Part shown: one piece after another, positions 20,006 to 24,864 of the stretch | Position numbering within the stretch: position 1 is the stretch's first letter | Layout of the letters: every line of letters starts with the position of its first letter | DNA from: Victivallales bacterium | GTDB taxonomy: Bacteria > Verrucomicrobiota > Lentisphaeria > Oligosphaerales > Oligosphaeraceae | NCBI GenBank assembly: GCA_017964325.1 | Contig: JAGCSE010000280.1 | Coordinates: 1-24,864, forward strand | Length of the DNA: 24,864 bases | Reading direction: 5' to 3' | Translations under genes and position numbers: made by a program | Notes under the pieces: model-generated | What the model was told of the DNA's origin: nothing | Seen by the model: the letters and a program-made list of their open reading frames with translations, nothing else | Databases searched by the model: none

Positions 20006-20914
20006 ATGCTGGCAGGCGCGATCGACGGTGGTGGCACGAAGGTCATGACGGGAATCGTCGATGACAGCGGAAAGATTTTGTCTTCGCGGACGGAATCCGT
20101 TCCGCCGAAGGATGTTGCGGCGTATTTCAACCGTTGCGCGGCCATGCTGAAGGATTGCGCGGCGGAGATCGGCGTGACGTTAGACAAAATGGACGGCGTC
20201 GGCATGAGCATACCAGGCATGACGGACGGGAAGGACTGGGTCTATGGCTCGCCGTCGGCTGGCTGGGGACCGTTCTCCGCATTGTCGTTATTGGTTCCCG
20301 ATCTGGGACTTCCGGCTGAGAAGATCCATTTGGAGAACGACATCAATGCCTGCGCATTGGCGGAGCTGCGGTTTGGCGGTGGCGGTCGCGATTTCGTATG
20401 GCTGACCATCAGCACGGGCAACGGCGGCGCTGTCGTCGCAAACGGTGAATTGGTTCGCGGCAAATCGTTCTGCGCGGGTGAATTGGGCCATATCAAAGTC
20501 GAATACGACCATCCAATACGTTGTGGTTGCGGTGGTTACGGTTGTTTGGAGGCGCACGCTTCTGGCCCCGCCATTGCGCGAATGTGCCGCGAAGTCGGAT
20601 TGGATACGGATGCCGCTGGCTGCGCGGCGTTGTGCTGTCAAGGCGACGAACGGGCGTTGTCGGTTTACAAAACGGCCGGCATGTATTTGGGGCGCGCGTT
20701 GGCGCAATTGGCCAACACGCTGAATTTCGAGAAAGCGTATCTAGGCGGCGGCGTGTCGCGCAGTTTGGATCTATTGATGCCGAGCCTTCGCGAGACGTTC
20801 GATCGCGACGCCTTGCCCGAATGCCGCAAGGCGATCATCGAACAGACGCATCTTGGCTATGAGGCGTCGTTGTTGGGAGCCGCAAGTTTGGTGTTTGGGG
20901 CAGTAAAGCTCTAG
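20006..20914 (+). CDS. ROK family sugar kinase
   Basis: 302 residues. DGGGTK near the N-terminus is the ATP-binding phosphate loop. LENDINACALAELRFG holds the catalytic Asp, and ELGHIKVEYDHPIRCGCGGYGCLEAHASGPAI is (in segments) the ROK signature with the CxCGxxGCxE zinc site. This fits a glucokinase or amino-sugar kinase rather than a ROK repressor, because there is no HTH domain. AAGGAGG precedes the ATG, and the SIS isomerase gene lies 12 bases upstream. The stop codon TAG (20912-20914) is part of the first unit of the TCTAGA repeat array, so the last residues (KL) run into the repeat. Confidence 0.9.
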   Translation: MLAGAIDGGGTKVMTGIVDDSGKILSSRTESVPPKDVAAYFNRCAAMLKDCAAEIGVTLDKMDGVGMSIPGMTDGKDWVYGSPSAGWGPFSALSLLVPDLGLPAEKIHLENDINACALAELRFGGGGRDFVWLTISTGNGGAVVANGELVRGKSFCAGELGHIKVEYDHPIRCGCGGYGCLEAHASGPAIARMCREVGLDTDAAGCAALCCQGDERALSVYKTAGMYLGRALAQLANTLNFEKAYLGGGVSRSLDLLMPSLRETFDRDALPECRKAIIEQTHLGYEASLLGAASLVFGAVKL

Positions 20915-21016
20915 AAACTCTAGAAGCTCTAGAAACTCTAGAAGCTCTAGAAGCTCTAGAAGCTCTAGAAGCTCTAGAAGCTCTAGAAGCTCTAGAAGCT
21001 CTAGAAGCTCTAGAAG
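20909..21016. repeat. TCTAGA+3 tandem array (12 nonamers)
   Basis: Twelve exact 9-base units (CTCTAGAAG; units 1 and 3 are CTCTAGAAA) span 108 bases without an indel. Each holds the palindrome TCTAGA and neighbouring cores are three bases apart, so each neighbouring pair can form a six-base-pair hairpin with a three-base loop. The first unit overlaps the end of the ROK kinase gene. Confidence 0.97.
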
Positions 21017-21057
21017 CAAACGTATTGCCTGCGTTGCCAGATCATGTGGCTTGCGGT

Positions 21058-21098
21058 GGCGTGAGACAAGACATTTTTTTGTGTCCGCCTCAGTTTTT
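21058..21098 (+). terminator. Possible imperfect terminator before the padR unit
   Basis: GGCG-TGA-GACA (21058-21068) can pair with TGTC-CGCC (21082-21089), the TGA bulging out, followed by TCAGTTTTT. The bulge and weak tail make this uncertain. Confidence 0.3.
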
Positions 21099-21131
21099 CA
21101 CAAAAAAATCAAAAAAATCCCAAAAAACGGC

Positions 21132-21159
21132 TTGAATACATCGAAAACCGATGTAAATT
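21132..21159 (+). promoter_or_regulatory. Candidate padR promoter with embedded operator dyad
   Basis: TTGAAT (21132-21137) and TAAATT (21154-21159) are 16 bases apart. Between them lies a perfect 7-bp dyad TACATCG-N5-CGATGTA (21137-21155). PadR proteins often repress their own promoter through ACAT/ATGT half-sites, so this is a fitting autoregulatory operator. Confidence 0.4.
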
Positions 21160-21170
21160 TGTTGTTGATG

Positions 21171-21185
21171 CCTAGAAAAACTAGG
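21171..21185. promoter_or_regulatory. Second dyad in the padR leader
   Basis: CCTAG-AAAAA-CTAGG, a perfect 5-bp inverted repeat about 12-15 bases downstream of the candidate -10 and 40 bases before the padR ATG. It may be a second operator half or an mRNA hairpin. Confidence 0.35.
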
Positions 21186-21224
21186 TTTCTTCGCAGGTGT
21201 GAAATCAAAAAAGGAGCCAAAAAG

Positions 21225-21557
21225 ATGTCAACCAACAATGAATTGATTCGTGGATCGGTGGAAATCGTAATTCTGAAGCTGTTGTCGGAGCACGATATGT
21301 ACGGTTATGAGATGATCAAGACCGTAAATGAACGGAGCAACGGCTTCTTCGAATGGCGGGAAGGCTCGTTGTATCCATGCCTTCACAAACTGCAGGGCGA
21401 AGGGCTGGTCGAATCATACACCAAGGAAAACAACGGCAGGTTGCGTCGCTACTATTCTTTGACGAAAGCGGGACGGGAGGTTGCGGTGGCCCGCGCGGAG
21501 GCGTCGCGTGAATTCTGCAAGGCATTGACACTGCTTCTTCAGCCGGTCGAAGGATGA
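21225..21557 (+). CDS. PadR family transcriptional regulator
   Basis: 110 residues from ATG 21225, chosen for AAGGAG at 21211-21216. The winged-helix PadR core is plain: LIRGSVEIVILKLLSEHDMYGYEMIKTV in segments, FEWREGSLYPCLHKLQGEGLVES, then RRYYSLTKAGRE. It is a short PadR (subfamily 2 size) without the C-terminal helical dimer extension. It should bind DNA as a dimer and repress its own operon. A HAAS-domain membrane protein gene follows, the usual partner of short PadR proteins, so the pair forms a regulator-effector unit. The inducing signal is unknown. Confidence 0.92.
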   Translation: MSTNNELIRGSVEIVILKLLSEHDMYGYEMIKTVNERSNGFFEWREGSLYPCLHKLQGEGLVESYTKENNGRLRRYYSLTKAGREVAVARAEASREFCKALTLLLQPVEG

Positions 21558-21594
21558 TTGTTTTCTATTATCCATGATATCCAAGGAGGATGCG

Positions 21595-23499
21595 ATGATG
21601 GAAAAGGAAGATGAATTGCGGGAATTTGCGGGAATGTGCTCCAAATCGCTGTCGGACGATGTGGCACTTCGGCAGGAGGTGGAAGCGGAACTGCTCGACC
21701 ATCTGGAAGACGCCTACGAAGAGGAACGGCAGAACGCGACGGAAGAGGAGGCGTTAAGCAATACGTTCAAACGGTTTGGAAGTCCAGAGGAGATTTCGGG
21801 CCAGCTGGTCGAAAACAATGCCGCACGACTTTCACGGAACGCGCGAATACGGCGTGCCGCGAAATGGCTGCTCGTGCCGTTGATGGTCGTCGGCGTGTTG
21901 TTTTGCATCGATGTCCGGGGGATTCTGGCAAGCGTGACGCTTCTGAAAACGATGAAGCCATCGTGGTTTGAACACAATCCCGGCAGCAATGATCACTGGA
22001 GTTTGGGGTGGGATGTCAATCTGAAGACAAGAAAACTGTCGGAATATGAACAGTCGCTGTTCGACTATTATTATGGTAAAGGCGACAGGCTTGAAATTCT
22101 TTCACGGCTATATGAAGCCCACCGTGATGACGCCATGCTGTGTGCCTTCTTTGCATTGGAGCTTTCCCAGCCGAAGGCGGAAATGAAGGAAAAGCTTCCC
22201 GAAATCATCGCAAATGGCAGGAGGATCGATCCGACCAATGCGCTATATGACTATCTGGAAAGTCTCATGCTCGTACGGGATGGTTGCGAATTGCCGCCAC
22301 CAAGTCTAAACTGGCTGAAGCCTCGCAAGGAAGATGATGAGGCTGTGGAGAATTATGTCATCAAAGACCGTGGCAAATTGGACAAGGCTATAGCCATCTA
22401 TCGCCAAGGATTATCCAGGGGAAATTTAAATACCTATGGCGATGGACTTTGGAAACGAATTCAGGGCATGCTCAAGATCAGGGGGGATTTGCTTGGCGGA
22501 ATGCAGATGATTGATTTCCGGGCAAGGGAACGGCTTTTGTTTTTGGGAGGACTGAGACGTATTGCAAGAAGTGTGGCGGCGTATTCCGTCATTCTCCATA
22601 AAGAGGGCGACAATGCAAAGGCGGTCGAGCTTCTCGCGACATGTCGGACTTTTCTTTCGCAATATTTCTCTACGGACAACATCCATTTTATGGATATTTT
22701 TAGTTGTACCCGTATTTCAGCTGAATTTCTCATTTGCGCGAAGAGGCTTGGCGCCTCTGATGAAATCGCCGCTTGGCAGACTATCGTGGACAGCGAAGAA
22801 GAAAGGAGGGCGATGATGCAGCAGGAAAATCGTTCTTATTTGGATGCATCTGGACTGATTTCCGGAATGGCGCAACTGTTTTCAACGGAAAGTACGGGCG
22901 TCAAGGAATGGACGAATGAGCGACGGCTTGAAGCGGCGGCATTCGACTCCGCATCCATCGTCTTGGCCTGCCTGTGTCTTCTGGTTGTCATCGCCTTATT
23001 CGGAGTCGATGTTCTCGCCATGCGCATCGGAGGACGACGGCCTTTCCTGTTCATCATGTCTCAGTCTTTATATAAAGACTTGCTGATAAAAGGGTTGCTG
23101 CTTCCAACTTTGATCTATTTTGTGTTGACATATTTCATTGCAGGAAAGGGCGGACCATGGTTTGTTTTACAGGTGATTCCCTTCGCGTATCTGTGTCTGC
23201 TTTGGCCGTTGTTCTATGGAGTATGCTGCAATCGTGCAATTAAGAAGTGGATACATTCCATTGGAGCAGGAAGCCATGAAGGCTTCAACGCCTCGCGTTC
23301 TTTCAACATGCTCTGCCTGTTTGTCGTGCTGCTGCTTTTCTTCGGATGCATCCTGCGTCCTATAGCGGAGTTGCGTGAACGCCACTACGCCCGCAAGGAG
23401 ACGCTTGTCATTCCATGGGGCGACAGGGAGACACTGGAAGACAGGGCTGTCCGCAAATTACAGAAACGGATTTTGGAACAGATGAATGTGACGAAATAG
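21595..23499 (+). CDS. HAAS-domain multi-pass membrane protein, PadR partner
   Basis: About 634 residues. ATG 21595 (or 21598) is preferred because AAGGAGG (21583-21589) precedes it; the in-frame ATG at 21574 lies before that site. The first ~70 residues (ELREFAGMCSKSLSDD, LLDHLEDAYEEERQ, EALSNTFKRFGSPEEIS) match the HAAS domain known to accompany PadR regulators. One transmembrane helix follows at about residues 88-108, then a ~330-residue soluble region of paired helices, possibly TPR-like, then four hydrophobic helices (around residues 455-475, 495-515, 520-545 and 575-595) and a charged tail. The soluble part shows no family I recognise. It is likely a membrane sensor or envelope protein under PadR control. 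Confidence 0.75.
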   Translation: MMEKEDELREFAGMCSKSLSDDVALRQEVEAELLDHLEDAYEEERQNATEEEALSNTFKRFGSPEEISGQLVENNAARLSRNARIRRAAKWLLVPLMVVGVLFCIDVRGILASVTLLKTMKPSWFEHNPGSNDHWSLGWDVNLKTRKLSEYEQSLFDYYYGKGDRLEILSRLYEAHRDDAMLCAFFALELSQPKAEMKEKLPEIIANGRRIDPTNALYDYLESLMLVRDGCELPPPSLNWLKPRKEDDEAVENYVIKDRGKLDKAIAIYRQGLSRGNLNTYGDGLWKRIQGMLKIRGDLLGGMQMIDFRARERLLFLGGLRRIARSVAAYSVILHKEGDNAKAVELLATCRTFLSQYFSTDNIHFMDIFSCTRISAEFLICAKRLGASDEIAAWQTIVDSEEERRAMMQQENRSYLDASGLISGMAQLFSTESTGVKEWTNERRLEAAAFDSASIVLACLCLLVVIALFGVDVLAMRIGGRRPFLFIMSQSLYKDLLIKGLLLPTLIYFVLTYFIAGKGGPWFVLQVIPFAYLCLLWPLFYGVCCNRAIKKWIHSIGAGSHEGFNASRSFNMLCLFVVLLLFFGCILRPIAELRERHYARKETLVIPWGDRETLEDRAVRKLQKRILEQMNVTK

Positions 23500-23502
23500 T
23501 AA

Positions 23503-23518
23503 TAAAATTATAATTTTA
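23503..23518. repeat. 16-bp AT palindrome between two genes
   Basis: TAAAATTATAATTTTA is a perfect palindrome, between the HAAS gene and the next gene. It could be a weak bidirectional terminator or a protein site; no further support. Confidence 0.35.
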
Positions 23519-23540
23519 ATAGAATAGAGGAAAATCATAA

Positions 23541-24389
23541 ATGAAAACATTGATTAAGATTTTGGTATTGATTGTATGCGTCGTTATCGTATGGTATTTG
23601 TTCTTCAATACCAAAAAGGAAAAACATGACGGAAGTGCAGAGGATGCAAATGCAATACCGTCGTTTAGCGTTGCTCAACAATATGCGCGGAATAATGAAT
23701 ATGGCAAGGCATATCGTGAGCTTGAAAAGTATTATGAATATTGCATTGCCAATGATTATGCCGCTTCTTTGGGAGTACGGGGATCATTTGCCTTGTCACT
23801 GTTACAAGAAATCATTGAGAATGATTCGGAGAGCAAGCAAAAATTGGAAAAAACGTGCTTGGAAATCGAATCAGCGATTGCAAGTGGAGATATCAGCCAT
23901 TACAAATTTGATGAAAAGTACATAAGACAAAGGAATCCAGAGGGAAAAGGCGGAATTGACGAGCAGACGAAAATCGCCATGCTTTTTGATAATCTGGTCG
24001 TCTTCAACCAGGCGAGAAAAATGGACAATGTGACAATCTCTGTGTTTGAAAAGATGGAGAGTGCAAATCCGGAAGTTGCCAAAAAGTGCTGGAACCGTGT
24101 ACAGGATATTGTATTCAAAGAAAAACGGTATGATATTGTTTCTCATTATATCAAAGATCTTGAAAAATCTTGTCGTCAATTGATGGCTCAACGTTCAAAG
24201 GCTTTGAAAGATAATCCGATTATGCAACAAAATAAAGCATTAAGCAAGGGATTCATGATTCAAAATATCAAAGACTTGCTGGATTATGGTCTCGCGACGA
24301 ATCAGAAGGTGACTGTGAAGAAACTCGTCAAGGATTTGCTAAAACAAGGTAATGTGAATCCTGAAGATTTTCAAGAATATTTAGAATAA
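23541..24389 (+). CDS. Membrane-anchored helical protein, unknown function
   Basis: 282 residues. One N-terminal transmembrane helix (about residues 5-23) is followed by a soluble, probably all-helical region. The segments FSVAQQYARNNEYGKAYRELEKYYEYC and YDIVSHYIKDLEKSC look TPR-like, but no full repeat set can be shown. GAGG at 23527-23530 is the likely ribosome site, ten bases before the ATG. Codon use is clearly more A/T-rich than in the genes before it, suggesting recent acquisition or relaxed selection. It lies 41 bases after the HAAS gene and may be co-transcribed. I do not recognise the family. Confidence 0.6.
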   Translation: MKTLIKILVLIVCVVIVWYLFFNTKKEKHDGSAEDANAIPSFSVAQQYARNNEYGKAYRELEKYYEYCIANDYAASLGVRGSFALSLLQEIIENDSESKQKLEKTCLEIESAIASGDISHYKFDEKYIRQRNPEGKGGIDEQTKIAMLFDNLVVFNQARKMDNVTISVFEKMESANPEVAKKCWNRVQDIVFKEKRYDIVSHYIKDLEKSCRQLMAQRSKALKDNPIMQQNKALSKGFMIQNIKDLLDYGLATNQKVTVKKLVKDLLKQGNVNPEDFQEYLE

Positions 24390-24404
24390 TTTAAAACTGG
24401 TAAA

Positions 24405-24864
24405 CCCCCAGCTCTGCTGGGGGACTCCTGAAGTTTGACTTTTGCGCCAGTGTCCCATGCGGATATGGCGTTGGAAGTTGAACAATGCAGGAATGGTGCC
24501 ATATTGTGATCGGCCCGCTCAAAGCCAATCATAAGGAGGCAGCCATGCCTGCAGAAGAAAATTTAGCACATACGAAATGGGAATGCAAGTATCATGTAGT
24601 ATTCATACCGAAATGCCGCCGCAGGAGTCTGTTCGGATTGCTGCGGAAGGATCTCGGCGGCGTGTTCCATGAACTGGCGCGCCAGAAGGAGTGCCGGATT
24701 GAGGAAGGGCATATCATGCCCGACCATGTCCACATGCTGATATCGATTCCGCCCAAGCACAAGGTAAGCGAGGTCGTAGGCTTCATCAAGGGCAAGAGCG
24801 CAATCTGGATTGCGCGGCATTGCGAAGGGCGTTGCCGGAACTTCACTGGCCAGGCGTTCTGGGC
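24405..24864 (+). mobile_element. IS200/IS605-type insertion sequence, left part
   Basis: The left side starts with a perfect hairpin CCCCCAGC-TCT-GCTGGGGG (24405-24423), the kind of subterminal hairpin recognised by IS200 transposases. A leader hairpin CGCCA (24445-24449) with TGGCG (24466-24470) and inner TCC/GGA pairing follows, then the tnpA gene. The exact left tip and cleavage site cannot be fixed from one copy. The element continues past the window. Confidence 0.8.
24545..24864 (+). CDS. tnpA: IS200/IS605 family Y1 (HUH) transposase TnpA, 3' truncated by window
   Basis: 106 residues are visible from ATG 24545, with AGGAGG (24534-24539) five bases upstream. HTKWECKYHVVFIPKCRRRSLFG in segments, IEEGHIMPDHVHMLISIPPK and VVGFIKGKSAIWIAR are diagnostic of IS200-type Y1 transposases. 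The HUH metal motif is HVH in MPDHVHMLI. The catalytic Tyr would lie beyond the window edge. These enzymes cut and rejoin single-stranded DNA at hairpin-flanked ends. IS200 tnpA is classically poorly expressed because a leader hairpin hides the start, and a leader hairpin is present here too. Confidence 0.93.
   Translation, partial: MPAEENLAHTKWECKYHVVFIPKCRRRSLFGLLRKDLGGVFHELARQKECRIEEGHIMPDHVHMLISIPPKHKVSEVVGFIKGKSAIWIARHCEGRCRNFTGQAFW

Larger units (their letters stand above)
21017..21224. other. Noncoding leader region of the padR unit
   Basis: Together with the TCTAGA array this makes a 310-base gap. It holds a doubtful terminator (21058-21098), a poly-A-rich stretch around 21095-21127, and the promoter and two dyads listed separately. 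An in-frame upstream ATG at 21051 exists but runs through these signals. Confidence 0.6.

Noticed and set aside
20909..21016. CRISPR-like array
   Set aside because: Units are nine bases with three-base spacers, far shorter than CRISPR repeats and spacers, and no cas genes are present.
20771..21019. 82-residue minus-strand frame encoding (LLE)n through the TCTAGA array
   Set aside because: The repeat unit is nine bases, so any frame stays open and gives a periodic peptide. No ribosome site or independent support.

Overview
The window reads as a chromosomal stretch of a bacterium from the Planctomycetota-Verrucomicrobiota-Chlamydiota (PVC) group, most likely a Lentisphaerota/Victivallis-like gut organism. 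This is inferred from gene content: a pseudopilin-like protein with an [13 protein letters not shown] N-terminus and a C-terminal DGHVEW motif, two Tat-exported Gfo/Idh/MocA proteins, an FAD oxidoreductase of the type common in polysaccharide-degrading PVC bacteria, large secreted HEAT-repeat and F5/8-type proteins, and a GldA/GldF/GldG/DUF4340 ABC cassette. Coding DNA is moderately GC-rich with clear AGGAGG-type ribosome sites. Intergenic DNA is AT-rich and unusually full of short repeats.

Layout. 1-944 (-): 5' part of an FAD-dependent oxidoreductase. 1090-1973 (-): a GNAT acetyltransferase overlapping a DUF3820 protein. 1989-2360: repeat-rich noncoding DNA. 2361-3548 (-): a cytosolic beta-propeller protein. 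3729-5012 (+): Tat-signal Gfo/Idh/MocA oxidoreductase. 5153-7705 (+): secreted HEAT-repeat protein with a C-terminal beta-sandwich-like domain, then a terminator. 7913-12805 (+): four-gene ABC export cassette (ATPase, permease, GldG-like, DUF4340). 12901-14922 (+): second Tat Gfo/Idh protein plus an F5/8-type lipoprotein, then a terminator. 15045-15665 (+): pseudopilin-like protein and terminator. 15767-19307 (+): zinc/manganese uptake operon of a small Cys/His protein, ZnuA, ZnuC, and ZnuB fused in frame to a lipoprotein-like domain. 19421-20914 (+): SIS isomerase and ROK kinase. 21225-23499 (+): PadR regulator and HAAS-type membrane protein. 23541-24389 (+): AT-rich membrane-anchored helical protein. 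24405-end: left part of an IS200/IS605-type insertion sequence.

The most unusual signal is in the intergenic DNA. At least seven short tandem arrays follow one rule: a self-complementary core (AATT, TTAA, AGCT or TCTAGA) followed by exactly three spacer bases, giving periods of 7 or 9. Cores are kept while spacers vary. Several arrays begin inside the end of a gene and supply its stop codon. Two other points stand out: the ZnuB-lipoprotein fusion with its small CPIC-motif partner, and a BIME-like pair of inverted GC-rich units inside the ABC cassette. All family assignments were made by eye from sequence motifs; no database search was run.
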